From NCBI RefSeq assembly GCF_002236805.1, contig NZ_NIQA01000009.1, forward strand, positions 62,001 through 126,000: a stretch of 64,000 nucleotides of DNA, read 5' to 3'. The DNA comes from Pusillimonas sp. T2. GTDB taxonomy: Bacteria > Pseudomonadota > Gammaproteobacteria > Burkholderiales > Burkholderiaceae_B. Made by a program: the position numbers and the translations under genes. Below, in pieces: positions 53,853 through 62,771 of the stretch (its first letter is position 1; the number at the start of each line of letters is the position of its first letter). The notes beneath the pieces are model-generated. The model was not told the origin of the DNA, did not search any database, and was given only the letters and a program-made list of their open reading frames with translations.

Positions 53853-54506
53853 TTATGACAGCATGGGTGCAATGGTTTTCAGTGCGTCGAGCTGCCCGGC
53901 AATGACCAATACATCTTTGGTGTGCAGTTCAAACGTATCGTCAGGGTGCACATGAATGTCGGCTTTGCGCTTGACCAGCAAGATATGAATGTCCTCTTGG
54001 CTTTCGTCAAGAAATTGCCGCACGTTTGTGCCGTCGAGTCGCTCACCGACGTCAATCTCGACCACAAACTGACCGTTACCCAACGAAATGTAGTCCGTCA
54101 CCATGGGATAGCTCAGGGCCTGGGCAACCCGAATACCCATTTCTTCTTCGGGGTGGATGATGCGGTCAACCCCTAGTTTGCTCAGAATGGTGTGGTGCGC
54201 GCGCGATGTCGCTTTGACCCATGTCTTTTGCACCCCCGCGCTTTTTAAATGCACCACACACAGCAAACTGGCTTCCAGGTCGGCGCCAATGGCTACCAGA
54301 ACGACGTCGTAATTATCCAGACCAAGTTCTTCGATGGCGCGTCGGTCGGTGACGTCGGCAATGACCGCGTGGGTGAGCTGGTCGGCATATTTGTTGACCA
54401 ATTTGTCGCTGGTGTCGACGCCCAGCACCGAATGGCCCAGCTTCATAAGTTCCAGCGATGCGGCCGAGCCAAAACGACCCAGGCCGATGACGGCAAATTG
54501 CGCCAT
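53853..54506 (-). CDS. Ktr/Trk potassium uptake regulatory subunit (RCK domain)
   Basis: Cytoplasmic regulator of 217 residues that forms rings under the membrane subunit. The RCK_N domain begins with the nucleotide-binding MAQFAVIGLGRFGSAASLEL, followed by GVDTSDKLVNKYAD and VVLVAIGADLEASLL. The RCK_C domain covers about the last 75 residues (ISLGNGQFVVEIDVGERL on). One RCK unit means KtrA type, as opposed to the duplicated TrkA. Divergent from the Old Yellow Enzyme gene. Confidence 0.93.
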   Translation of the reverse strand: MAQFAVIGLGRFGSAASLELMKLGHSVLGVDTSDKLVNKYADQLTHAVIADVTDRRAIEELGLDNYDVVLVAIGADLEASLLCVVHLKSAGVQKTWVKATSRAHHTILSKLGVDRIIHPEEEMGIRVAQALSYPMVTDYISLGNGQFVVEIDVGERLDGTNVRQFLDESQEDIHILLVKRKADIHVHPDDTFELHTKDVLVIAGQLDALKTIAPMLS

Positions 54507-54679
54507 GGTTTGCTCCTGTTGGACAGGGCGCCATTGTAGGCGTATTGAAGCGCCTTGTTAATGGCCGTCTGGGTTGGCGTGCAGGTAAGCGTAGTGCATA
54601 TTCCTTGGCGGGTACCGCATATCACTAGAATATGTTAACTTTATTGAATTAGGGTAAACCTGTATACGAGTCTCACACT

Positions 54680-55762
54680 ATGGTGAATTTATTTGAGCCG
54701 GTTCAGTTCGGCAGCTTGTCGTTAAGCAACCGCATCGTGATGTCGCCGCTGACGCGCACCCGTGCGGGTGAAGGGCGGGCGCCAACCGATCTGGTCCGCC
54801 TGTATTACTGTCAGCGTGCCGATGCCGGTCTAATTATTACCGAAGCCACGTCAATTACGGCTCAGGGCGTCGGCTACCCAGATACCGCTGGTATCTGGAG
54901 CAAGGCCCAGGTCGACGGCTGGAAACGCGTGACCGAGGCGGTTCATGCGCGCGGCGGGAAAATCGTGTTGCAGCTGTGGCATGTGGGCCGGGTTTCCGAC
55001 CCCGAATTGTTGAACGGCGAAATCCCGGTGGCGCCCAGCGCGATTGCCTGTGAGGGGCAGGTCAGCATTTTGCGTCCCAAGCGCGACTACGTTGTGCCAC
55101 GCGCACTTCAAACCAACGAAATCGCCGGCATTGTGGCCGACTTTGTGCAGGCGGCACGCAACGCCAAAGATGCCGGCTTCGACGGTGTCGAGGTGCACGG
55201 CGCCAACGGTTTCCTTATCGACCAGTTCTTGCACGACGGTTCTAATCAGCGTACCGACCAGTACGGCGGCTCTGTCGAAAACCGGGCGCGCTTCCTGCTC
55301 GAGATTGTCGATGCCGTGTGCAGTGTCTGGCCGTCCGGCCGCGTTGGGGTGCATTTGTCGCCGCGTGCCGGTGTGCATGCCATGCGCGACAGCGACCCGG
55401 CATCACTGTTTTATTACGTGGCCGAACAACTGGGTAAACGCAACCTGGCGTTCATGTTTGTGCGCGAACCCCAAGGCCCCGACAGCCTGGCCCCGCAAAT
55501 GAAAAAGCTGTTTGGCGGCCCGGTCATCATCAATGGCAGCTATACGCTCGAAACGGCTCAAAAAGCGATTGATAACGGTGATGGCGATGCCGTGGCGTTT
55601 GGCCGCATGTTTATTGCCAACCCCGACCTGGTTGCTCGCTTGCGCGATGGCCATGCGTTAAACGAGCCCGATCCAAGTACGTTTTATGGTCAGGGCGCCA
55701 AAGGCTATACCGATTACCCTGCATTGTCGCCGGCCGATTGCGAGGCATCTGCCGAAGCTTGA
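54680..55762 (+). CDS. Old Yellow Enzyme family alkene reductase
   Basis: FMN-dependent NAD(P)H oxidoreductase of 360 residues that reduces activated C=C or nitro groups. Family features are LFEPVQFGSLSLSNRIVMSP at the start, IVLQLWHVGRVS near residue 100, the HxxN substrate pair in VEVHGANGFLIDQFLHDGSN, RTDQYGGSVENRARFLLEI, and the FMN phosphate region DAVAFGRMFIANPDLVARL. It most resembles NemA/XenB-type enzymes. Monocistronic, with a strong terminator after it. The physiological substrate is unknown. Confidence 0.94.
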   Translation: MVNLFEPVQFGSLSLSNRIVMSPLTRTRAGEGRAPTDLVRLYYCQRADAGLIITEATSITAQGVGYPDTAGIWSKAQVDGWKRVTEAVHARGGKIVLQLWHVGRVSDPELLNGEIPVAPSAIACEGQVSILRPKRDYVVPRALQTNEIAGIVADFVQAARNAKDAGFDGVEVHGANGFLIDQFLHDGSNQRTDQYGGSVENRARFLLEIVDAVCSVWPSGRVGVHLSPRAGVHAMRDSDPASLFYYVAEQLGKRNLAFMFVREPQGPDSLAPQMKKLFGGPVIINGSYTLETAQKAIDNGDGDAVAFGRMFIANPDLVARLRDGHALNEPDPSTFYGQGAKGYTDYPALSPADCEASAEA

Positions 55763-55792
55763 CGCCGTCTGGTTTTTGCCCAGCAGTAATTT

Positions 55793-55818
55793 GGCCCGGC
55801 TTGATGCCGGGCCTTTTT
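55793..55818 (+). terminator. rho-independent terminator after the Old Yellow Enzyme gene
   Basis: GGCCCGGC (55793-55800), 5-base loop, GCCGGGCC (55806-55813), then five T. It ends 11 bases from the stop codon of the convergent thioesterase gene. Confidence 0.92.
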
Positions 55819-55828
55819 GTGTGCGGCG

Positions 55829-56236
55829 TTAACGCGGTCGCATGACCTTGAAGGTTGCGGTAGCCGTTACCAACAGTTCGCCGTCTTCGCTTAATGCGCG
55901 ACCCTCGCAAAAGGCAATAGATTTGCCCATGCGCAGACAGGTGGCCTCAAATACAACCGTACCTCTGGCGGGCGCTAAAAAGTGCGAGGTCATGTCGATG
56001 GTGGCCATACTGGTGGACGTGTCGTTGGCCCGCGCGGCGGCGCTAAGGGTCAGGTCGAGCGCACTCATGAGCGTGCCCCCGTGAATATCGCCACGGCTGT
56101 TGGTCAGGTCGGCCCGCCAGGGCAGACGGGTACGTGTCAGCTGTGGCGAGAAGTCTTCGGGCTGCAGCCCGATAAACTGCATGAAGGGAATATTCAGGCC
56201 GAAGTAATCGGTGCTTTCTTTTGACATGTCGGTCAT
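55829..56236 (-). CDS. PaaI-family hotdog thioesterase
   Basis: Small acyl-CoA thioesterase of 135 residues with a single hotdog domain. The family motif GDIHGGTLMSALDLTLSAAA near residue 50 holds the helix start with the catalytic acidic residue. ATIDMTSHFLAPARGTVVFE and the final LLVTATATFKVM strand also fit. The ATG at 56236 is the natural start. It sits 4 bases downstream of the YqeY gene end. Substrate not predictable. Confidence 0.88.
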   Translation of the reverse strand: MTDMSKESTDYFGLNIPFMQFIGLQPEDFSPQLTRTRLPWRADLTNSRGDIHGGTLMSALDLTLSAAARANDTSTSMATIDMTSHFLAPARGTVVFEATCLRMGKSIAFCEGRALSEDGELLVTATATFKVMRPR

Positions 56237-56240
56237 GGCA

Positions 56241-56702
56241 TTACGACATGATGCGTTGTTTTACTTGGCCAGATACAGCCGACATGTCGGCTCGGCCGGC
56301 CAGTTCGGTTTTAAGAATAGCCATGACCTTGCCCATGGCCGGTGCGCCGGTGACGCCTTGTTCTGCTACAGCGGCCATCGCTTGGTCGATGGCAGCGTTG
56401 ATCTCTTCGGGCGTGGCTTGCTTGGGCAAAAACTCTTGCAGTACGTCAAGTTCGGCCTGCTCTTGTGCAGCGGTTTCAGTGCGGCCGGCCTTTTCAAAGG
56501 CGGCAATTGATTCGCGGCGCTGCTTGACTTGTTTCTCGATGATGGCTGTGATGTCGGCGTCGGTCAGTTCGCGGCGCTCGTCGACTTCTTTTTGCTTGAC
56601 GGCGGCTTGCAAGAAACGCAATGTACCCAGGCGCGCAGTGTCTTTGGCGCGCATGGCTGTCTTGACGGCATCGGAAAGCTGCTGTGAGAGCGAAAGGCTC
56701 AT
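56241..56702 (-). CDS. GatB/YqeY domain protein
   Basis: The 153 residues match the stand-alone YqeY family, related to the tRNA-binding tail of GatB amidotransferase: LSDAVKTAMRAKDTARLGTL, KQKEVDERRELTDADITAII, ELDVLQEFLPKQATPEEINA and GAPAMGKVMAILKTELAGRA. Function is unproven, with a possible link to translation quality. The ATG at 56702 is chosen over 56729 by family N-terminus (MSLSLSQQL) and an AGGA sequence. In many bacteria it is next to rpsU; here no rpsU is seen. Confidence 0.9.
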   Translation of the reverse strand: MSLSLSQQLSDAVKTAMRAKDTARLGTLRFLQAAVKQKEVDERRELTDADITAIIEKQVKQRRESIAAFEKAGRTETAAQEQAELDVLQEFLPKQATPEEINAAIDQAMAAVAEQGVTGAPAMGKVMAILKTELAGRADMSAVSGQVKQRIMS

Positions 56703-56774
56703 GGTGGTGTCCTGTATTGGTGGCCGCATGGGCCGGTAAGCATGAAGGGTTTGACCTGTATTTTAGTGCATGCC

Positions 56775-59700
56775 TTACTGGAAGTTGCGGCTGCGCACGG
56801 GTAAATGGCCTAGCAGATGATCAAGATTGACCAGGTGGCCAGCGACCAGATGACATACGTTGTCGTGACGCTGCCAAACCCCGTAAACCCCCATTAAGGT
56901 GCTGCCCACCAATATTTGTTTTTGTTGTCTGGCCAATTCGGGGCGCACAATCACGTTGACCAGCCCGGTTTCGTCTTCGAGACTGACGAAGATAACCCCT
57001 TTGGCAGTTTGGGGGCGCTGGCGCGTGGTGACCAGGCCGCACGCGCGCGCCAGTCGGCGATTGGGGTAGGTGTCGTGAAGTTGCTGGGCATCGGCAAAAC
57101 GCAATTGTTGCAACTGCTCGCGCAGTAAAGCCAACGGGTGTCGCCGTAATGTTAGGCCGGTGGCGGCGTAGTCTTGATAAATGTTTTGTGCTTCTGTGGG
57201 CTCGCTTAAAACTGGCGTTTGTGTTTCGTTAATGGGGGCCTGGTGCAGCAAATCTTTTGACGTGCGCAGCGCAGCTTGCCAGCGGGCTTGGTGGCGGTGG
57301 GCCCCAAGGCTGCCCATGGCATCGGCGCTGGCCAGGGCGTCGAGGTCTCGCTTGTTCAGGTCGGCGCGGCGCGCCAGGTCGTCGACAGAGATAAAAGGAG
57401 CTTGTTGCCTGGCCTGGGCGATGCGAATCGCACCTTCGGCCGAAAGGCCTTTGATGCGGTTCAGCCCGAGGCGCACGGTTTGCCCGGGTGCATTCAGGGG
57501 CAGATGAGCGTCGACATGGCTTTCGTTGATGTCCACCGATAATACGTTTACGCCGTGGCGTGCCGCGTCTTGTACCAGTTGGCTGGGCGAATAAAAGCCT
57601 AAGGGCTGGGAGTTGAGCAAGGCGGCCAGAAAAGCGGCCGGCTCGTGACATTTGATCCAGGCGCTGGCATAGGCCAGGTTGGCGAAACTGGCCGAATGGC
57701 TTTCCGGAAAGCCATATTCGCCGAAGCCTTCGAGCTGCTTGTAGATGAGTTCGGTAAATTTGGCCGGATATCCCCGCGCCAGCATGCCGCTGATCAGACG
57801 CGGGCGAAAGCGATCGACGCCGCCTTTGCGCTTCCAGGCCGCCATAGATCGGCGTAATTGGTCGGCCTCGCCCGCGCTGAAGCCGGCGGCCACCATGGCA
57901 ACTTGCATGACCTGTTCTTGAAAGATGGGCACACCCAAAGTGCGCGACAGGACGTGTTCGACTTGCGGCGATGGGTAACTGACTGATTCAAGCCCCTGGC
58001 GGCGGCGCAAATAAGGGTGGACCATGTCACCTTGTATGGGCCCTGGGCGGACAATCGCAATTTGAATCACCAGGTCGTAGAACGTACGTGGCCGCAGCCG
58101 CGGCAGCATGCTCATTTGCGCGCGAGACTCGATTTGAAATACGCCTATGGTGTCGGCGCGGCTGATCATGGCGTAGGTGGCCGGGTCTTCGTGGGGGATG
58201 TCTTGCAAGGCAAATGGGCGTTGATACTTCAGGCTAAGCAGGTCAAGCGCTCGTTTAAGCGCCGACAACATGCCTAAGGCCAGCACATCGACTTTGAGCA
58301 ACCCCATGGCGTCAAGGTCGTCTTTGTCCCATTGGATGACGCTGCGGCCCGGCATGCCGGCGTTCTCGATGGGTACCAGCCGATTAAGCGGCCCTTGCGA
58401 AATGACAAAGCCGCCTGGGTGTTGCGACAAATGGCGCGGAAAGCCCAGCAGGGTTTGCGCCAGTGCAGCCCAAGCGCGAATACGGTGGTCAGTGGTGTCG
58501 AGCCCTTGTTCTTGGAGTTTTTCGAGCAGGCTTTGCGAGGCCTCTTGGTACTGACACGATTTACACACCTGGTCGATGACGGAAAGGTCGATGCCCATGG
58601 CCTTGCCCGTATCGCGCAGTGCGCTGCACCGCCGATAGGTAATAACGACGGCGGTCAGTGCAGCACGGTCGCGGCCATACTTTTGATAGATGTATTGAAT
58701 GACCTCTTCGCGGCGTTGGTGTTCGAAGTCGACATCGATGTCTGGTGGTTCGTTGCGTTCGGCGCTGATGAAGCGGGCGAACAGTGTGTTGCCTTGGGCG
58801 GGGTCGACCTCAGTAATGCCCAGGCAAAAACATACCGCCGAGTTGGCAGCCGAACCCCGGCCTTGACACAAAATATGCTGCGACCGGGCGTAGCTGACGA
58901 TGTCGTAAACCGTAAGGAAGTAGGGCTCGTAGTGCAACTGGCTGATGAGATCGAGCTCGGTTGTGATTTGGGCTTGGACATTGTCGGGTATGCCGTGGGG
59001 GTAGCGCTTGTTGGCGCCGGCCCAGGTTTCCTGGGCCAGATACTGGGCCAGCCCTACGCCCGGTGGCGCGATGTCGTGTGGGTATTGGTAGCGCAGCTCG
59101 TCGAGCGAAAACGTGCATTGGGCCGCGATGTGCAGCGTTTCGTGCAGGGCTTGCGGACTGAACAGGTTGGACAGCCGAAAGCGGCTGCGCATGTGATGCT
59201 CGGCATTGGGATGCAGGGCATATCCGCATTGTTCAATAGGGGTGCCAAGCCGGATGGCCGTGAGGGTGTCGTGTAAAGGTTGACGCGAACGCACGTGCAT
59301 TTCGACCTGACCCAGGGCGACCACGGGCAGGGCAAGTTGCTTGGCAAGTGTGTGGCTGGCCTGAACCTGTTGGGTGTCGCTGGGTTGATAGTGGCGGGCT
59401 TGCCCCAGCCAAAGTTGGGTCGGGTAATGCTGTTTAAGGTCTTGAAGCGCCGTGACAATGGCCGGCGTGTGCTCTTGCGCCTTGGCAATGATCAGGCAGC
59501 CTGCCAGTTGCAGCGCGCAGGGCGCGGGCGTTTGCAAGCACGTTGCCAAAGAGATTTGAAGCCGTGCCGCAGCGCCTTTGGCTGTGCCTGCTTGTGTGCG
59601 CAAACGTGTAATGAGCTGGGCCAGATTGCCGTAGCCGTTAAGGTTTTGGACCAGAACAATGAGCTCGAGGCCGGGAACAGTAGTGTGAAAACGGCTACCG

Positions 59701-59900
59701 ACAATAAGGTGGAGCGAGTGCTGCCTGGCGGCTACATGTGCCCTGACCACACCGGCCAGCGAACACTCGTCGGCCAGTGCCAAAGCCGTATAGCCTAATG
59801 CTGCCGCGCGGGCGACCAGTTCTTCAGGGTGCGAGGCCCCCTTCAGGAAGCTGAAGTTGGACAGGCAGTCGAGCTCGGCATAGGGAAGGGTTGACGACAT
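56775..59900 (-). CDS. dnaE2: error-prone DNA polymerase III alpha subunit DnaE2 (ImuC)
   Basis: Catalytic polymerase of the SOS mutasome with ImuA and ImuB. The 1041 residues begin with a PHP domain (YAELDCLSNFSFLKGASHPE), then the C-family polymerase core with GRGSAANSAVCFCLGITEVD, the catalytic aspartates in ERNEPPDIDVDFEHQRRE, and FGEYGFPESHSASFANLAYA. The OB-fold tail has RLARACGLVTTRQRPQTAKG. Length fits DnaE2, shorter than replicative DnaE. It is the last gene of the cassette, 18 bases after imuB. Confidence 0.95.
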   Translation of the reverse strand: MSSTLPYAELDCLSNFSFLKGASHPEELVARAAALGYTALALADECSLAGVVRAHVAARQHSLHLIVGSRFHTTVPGLELIVLVQNLNGYGNLAQLITRLRTQAGTAKGAAARLQISLATCLQTPAPCALQLAGCLIIAKAQEHTPAIVTALQDLKQHYPTQLWLGQARHYQPSDTQQVQASHTLAKQLALPVVALGQVEMHVRSRQPLHDTLTAIRLGTPIEQCGYALHPNAEHHMRSRFRLSNLFSPQALHETLHIAAQCTFSLDELRYQYPHDIAPPGVGLAQYLAQETWAGANKRYPHGIPDNVQAQITTELDLISQLHYEPYFLTVYDIVSYARSQHILCQGRGSAANSAVCFCLGITEVDPAQGNTLFARFISAERNEPPDIDVDFEHQRREEVIQYIYQKYGRDRAALTAVVITYRRCSALRDTGKAMGIDLSVIDQVCKSCQYQEASQSLLEKLQEQGLDTTDHRIRAWAALAQTLLGFPRHLSQHPGGFVISQGPLNRLVPIENAGMPGRSVIQWDKDDLDAMGLLKVDVLALGMLSALKRALDLLSLKYQRPFALQDIPHEDPATYAMISRADTIGVFQIESRAQMSMLPRLRPRTFYDLVIQIAIVRPGPIQGDMVHPYLRRRQGLESVSYPSPQVEHVLSRTLGVPIFQEQVMQVAMVAAGFSAGEADQLRRSMAAWKRKGGVDRFRPRLISGMLARGYPAKFTELIYKQLEGFGEYGFPESHSASFANLAYASAWIKCHEPAAFLAALLNSQPLGFYSPSQLVQDAARHGVNVLSVDINESHVDAHLPLNAPGQTVRLGLNRIKGLSAEGAIRIAQARQQAPFISVDDLARRADLNKRDLDALASADAMGSLGAHRHQARWQAALRTSKDLLHQAPINETQTPVLSEPTEAQNIYQDYAATGLTLRRHPLALLREQLQQLRFADAQQLHDTYPNRRLARACGLVTTRQRPQTAKGVIFVSLEDETGLVNVIVRPELARQQKQILVGSTLMGVYGVWQRHDNVCHLVAGHLVNLDHLLGHLPVRSRNFQ

Positions 59901-59918
59901 GGATTGCGACAGGTGCGG

Positions 59919-61229
59919 TCAGGCAAACAGCCCGTGCAAGAACCAGCGTTCAGTGTTTGCGTTTGCGCGCGAGGGGCTGGGCCGAAACACCCAATACTGA
60001 ATGCCCTGGGGGTCTTGAGCGATAAAGTAGTCGCGTGCCTGCCGGGCGTTGGCTTCCCACCAGCCGCTTTCGATGCGTTCGGGGCCTTGTACCAGCGTAA
60101 GCGGGTGGTGGTTATGCGTGGGGCGGTGGTTAACAACGGTTAAGGCTTGTGGCGTATCCAGCATAAAAAATGGCCGGGGCAGCATGCCTGTCACGGGCTT
60201 TTCGGCCGGGCGCATTGAGCAGGCCATGGGGGCCCATCGATTGGCGATTTCGGGGCGGTGATCGGCCCGCGGCCGTGGGGCAAGCAGGCTGTGCGGTCCC
60301 AGCCTGGCCCGAAGCAGATCGAAGAGTTGCTGTTCGTTGCGTTGCCATTGCCCTGGTTCGGGAAACAGTGTGGTGCTGTGTACCGCCCGGGGCTCGGAGT
60401 GATCGATACGCAAAGTGACGGCAATGGCCGGGGCGGGCAATGCGCAGCGCCCAAGCTGTTCTTTAAGCACAGGAAGAAAACTGTGGGTTTGCCAGGCGGG
60501 TTCGGAAATAGAAAGTGACAGCAGGGTGGGCGGCTGTGCCTTTCGGCCCTTTTCGTGGTGCATTAAAAAATGCAATTGCCGGCAAGACCGCTGGCGCAGG
60601 TTTAGCCATAGGCAGGCCTGGTCGATAAGCCGTTGCAAGGGGTAGAGTAGGCCCGGTGCATGTTCAAGACGGAAGTCGAGTTCTTGCGTATGGTTGAAAT
60701 GTTCGGGGGCCGGTTCCCAGGTATACAGTTGTGGCGCATGCCCATAGGCGTAGTCAAGCGCTTGGAGCAGGCTGGGGGCAGTACGCTGCTGAAGCGCCTG
60801 ACGGGGCAGGCGACGCAGCTGGCCCAGGTGCATGCAGCCTATGCCGTGAAGCCAGCCTTGCCACGGGGCCAGCGATTGAATGTATTGCACCTGCAGCGCG
60901 TCGAGCCGGCGATGCAGCGTAGGCAACGCCAGGCACCGTCGTTGTAATGTGCCAGGGTATTGCGACAGCCAGATGGCCCCCTGTGCGGTGGGTGCCAGGG
61001 CGGCAACGGGTTGCAACCCCTGCTGCTGCAATTGGCCTAGCAAACGTTTATACAAAGCACCAGGCCCGTTGAATAAGGCCAGGCTGGCTTCGATGTCGAG
61101 CACGATGACCTGGCTGGCATGCAGGCAGGCCACCCGAGGCGTAAAAATTTGGGCAATATGAATGGCCGTGCGTAGTGCGTAGATAAGCGCTACCGATGGC
61201 TTAGTGAAATACAGGCTGATAAAGCGCAT
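59919..61229 (-). CDS. imuB: ImuB, Y-family polymerase-like mutasome subunit (short N-terminus)
   Basis: Non-catalytic hub that links ImuA, DnaE2 and the beta clamp. The 436 residues include VIVLDIEASLALFNGPGALY, the helix-hairpin region IGCMHLGQLRRLPRQALQQR, the little-finger part and the C-terminal RPTHNHHPLTLVQGPERIES and ARDYFIAQDPQGIQYWVFR typical of ImuB. The ATG at 61229 is used; the open frame upstream is antisense-like sequence overlapping imuA. The N-terminal palm/finger part is roughly 50-60 residues shorter than usual ImuB, with MRFISLYFTKPS leading quickly to the VIVLDIEAS strand. It overlaps imuA by 29 bases. Confidence 0.88.
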   Translation of the reverse strand: MRFISLYFTKPSVALIYALRTAIHIAQIFTPRVACLHASQVIVLDIEASLALFNGPGALYKRLLGQLQQQGLQPVAALAPTAQGAIWLSQYPGTLQRRCLALPTLHRRLDALQVQYIQSLAPWQGWLHGIGCMHLGQLRRLPRQALQQRTAPSLLQALDYAYGHAPQLYTWEPAPEHFNHTQELDFRLEHAPGLLYPLQRLIDQACLWLNLRQRSCRQLHFLMHHEKGRKAQPPTLLSLSISEPAWQTHSFLPVLKEQLGRCALPAPAIAVTLRIDHSEPRAVHSTTLFPEPGQWQRNEQQLFDLLRARLGPHSLLAPRPRADHRPEIANRWAPMACSMRPAEKPVTGMLPRPFFMLDTPQALTVVNHRPTHNHHPLTLVQGPERIESGWWEANARQARDYFIAQDPQGIQYWVFRPSPSRANANTERWFLHGLFA

Positions 61230-61890
61230 GGTTGACAACGGGGGCTGGGTGCGGGGTTGCCGTAGGGCGCCGGGGCAAGTCGTTAAGGGCGACCATAACC
61301 GGCGCATGGCAGGCTGGCCCCTGACGCTTGGCAATATGCAGTTGCAACCCTTGGGGCGCGGGATGCACCCCGATGCGTAAGGGCGCCGGGCTGGGCTGTT
61401 GAAGTTGATTGACGTGATTGAGCAGGAAGCACAAAGCCTGGGTGCCTTGCGCGGCAATACCCAGCCGGCGTAGCTGCTTGGACGATACCCCTTTGGGTAA
61501 CCAGCACAGCAAGGCGGCGCAGGCGTCGTGACGCAGGGTTTGTTCGGCTGCCCATAAGATGTCTGGGAGGCTTTGGGAATTGACCCACAGCAACGGATGA
61601 TTGTGCAGTAACGACCAGTTGGCCCAGCATTGCGCGTTAGGCATGAAAGGGCAGTTGATAAGCACAATTTGTTGTTTGGGTGGGCACTGTGCCAGGGCTG
61701 GGCGTAGCAGGCGTAGTTCGCCCACGCCGGGTTGGGGCAGGCATAGTTCGGTGATGGCCCCGCATGGCCAGCCTTGCCCCGGCAACTGTTGGTTTAACCC
61801 GGCCCAACCCGTGCTGATGGTTGCCCGATGGCTTGCCGCCAACTGCGACGCCCGCCACAAGGCCGGATGAATATCTTGCACATTAAGCAT
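61201..61890 (-). CDS. imuA: ImuA, RecA-like mutasome subunit
   Basis: First gene of the imuA-imuB-dnaE2 damage-tolerance cassette. The 229 residues are RecA/SulA-like: ALWRASQLAASHRATISTGW, LNQQLPGQGWPCGAITELCL (Walker A position without a canonical P-loop lysine), PPKQQIVLINCPFMPNAQCW and LRRLGIAAQGTQALCFLLNH. ImuA is thought to interact with RecA and ImuB. It lies 30 bases downstream of a LexA box. Confidence 0.9.
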   Translation of the reverse strand: MLNVQDIHPALWRASQLAASHRATISTGWAGLNQQLPGQGWPCGAITELCLPQPGVGELRLLRPALAQCPPKQQIVLINCPFMPNAQCWANWSLLHNHPLLWVNSQSLPDILWAAEQTLRHDACAALLCWLPKGVSSKQLRRLGIAAQGTQALCFLLNHVNQLQQPSPAPLRIGVHPAPQGLQLHIAKRQGPACHAPVMVALNDLPRRPTATPHPAPVVNHALYQPVFH

Positions 61891-61920
61891 GCCCGCCCCG
61901 GTTTGGTTCTGTTTAATAAA

Positions 61921-61940
61921 TACTGTTTAAATATACAGTA
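61921..61940. promoter_or_regulatory. LexA (SOS) box
   Basis: TACTGTTTAAATATACAGTA is a near-perfect LexA operator with the CTGT-N8-ACAG core. It lies 30 bases before imuA and 84 bases before the divergent esterase gene, so it controls imuA-imuB-dnaE2 and may also affect the esterase. Confidence 0.93.
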
Positions 61941-62024
61941 AATTTTAAACGTATCGGCAACGTAAAACAAGCCGTGGGCGCCGGCTTCGTTTATTATGGG
62001 GGCTTGAGCTTTTGTGGTTTTTTT

Positions 62025-62771
62025 ATGTCAGATCAAAGCATTCCTATTCCCGACCCCGTCGTGTTTGTACCGGCGAACCAGCGTCCTACCTTGTTGTTTG
62101 TCTTGCTGCACGACGATGCAGCCAGCCCCGATCAACTCGAAGGGCTTAAAAAAGCGCTATTGGCCGCCTTCCCGCAGGCGGCATTAGCCCTGATGTATGG
62201 CCCGTTGGCCACGGCGCCGTCTCGGCATCACTGGTTCGACCAAGACGGCCTGAACGAATACAACTATGTTGAACGCGTCGAAGCCGCATTGCCACGCTTC
62301 ATTGCCTATGTTCAGTGGGTGCAAAAACAGTTGTCGCTGGGTGGCGAAGCCACTGCGCTGGCTGGGTTTGGGCAAGGGGCAACCTTGGCGCTCGAAGCGA
62401 CCCTGACCCAGCCCGACCTGGCCGGCCGGGTACTGGCTTTTTCGGGGTGCTATGCCAGTTTGCCTGCTGTCGCCCCTGCAGCCACCACACTGCACTTTTT
62501 GCATGGCGCCAACGATCCGGTCGTGCCTAAATCAGTCATGCAAAACGTGCACGCGCATTTGTCTGATCTGGGCGGCGATGCCACGCTCGATATTGCCTCA
62601 AGTGTGGGGCACGATTTGCACACGGCGCTGGTCGATCAAGCCATTCACCGGCTTAAAACCTGTGTGCCCATGCGCAGCTGGAAAGAAGCGATGTCAACGC
62701 TTAAAGAAAAGTCTTGCGACCCTGACGACGGCATCGATACCCAGGCCCCGCCGGGTACAACACTGCATTAG
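62025..62771 (+). CDS. YpfH-like alpha/beta-hydrolase (carboxylesterase)
   Basis: Cytoplasmic esterase of 248 residues. The catalytic triad is visible: serine in LAGFGQGATLALEATL near 110, aspartate in FLHGANDPVVPKSVM near 165, and histidine in IASSVGHDLHTALVDQA near 200. The N-terminal PTLLFVLLHDD strand fits the family. The ATG at 62025 follows the first good initiation region; a longer frame from 61974 reads through the imuA promoter region. Its stop overlaps the convergent NRDE gene by 4 bases. Substrate unknown. Confidence 0.87.
   Translation: MSDQSIPIPDPVVFVPANQRPTLLFVLLHDDAASPDQLEGLKKALLAAFPQAALALMYGPLATAPSRHHWFDQDGLNEYNYVERVEAALPRFIAYVQWVQKQLSLGGEATALAGFGQGATLALEATLTQPDLAGRVLAFSGCYASLPAVAPAATTLHFLHGANDPVVPKSVMQNVHAHLSDLGGDATLDIASSVGHDLHTALVDQAIHRLKTCVPMRSWKEAMSTLKEKSCDPDDGIDTQAPPGTTLH

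Noticed and set aside
61230-61667. N-terminal extension of ImuB
   Set aside because: The upstream open frame is the alternative frame of imuA and shows no Y-family polymerase similarity.
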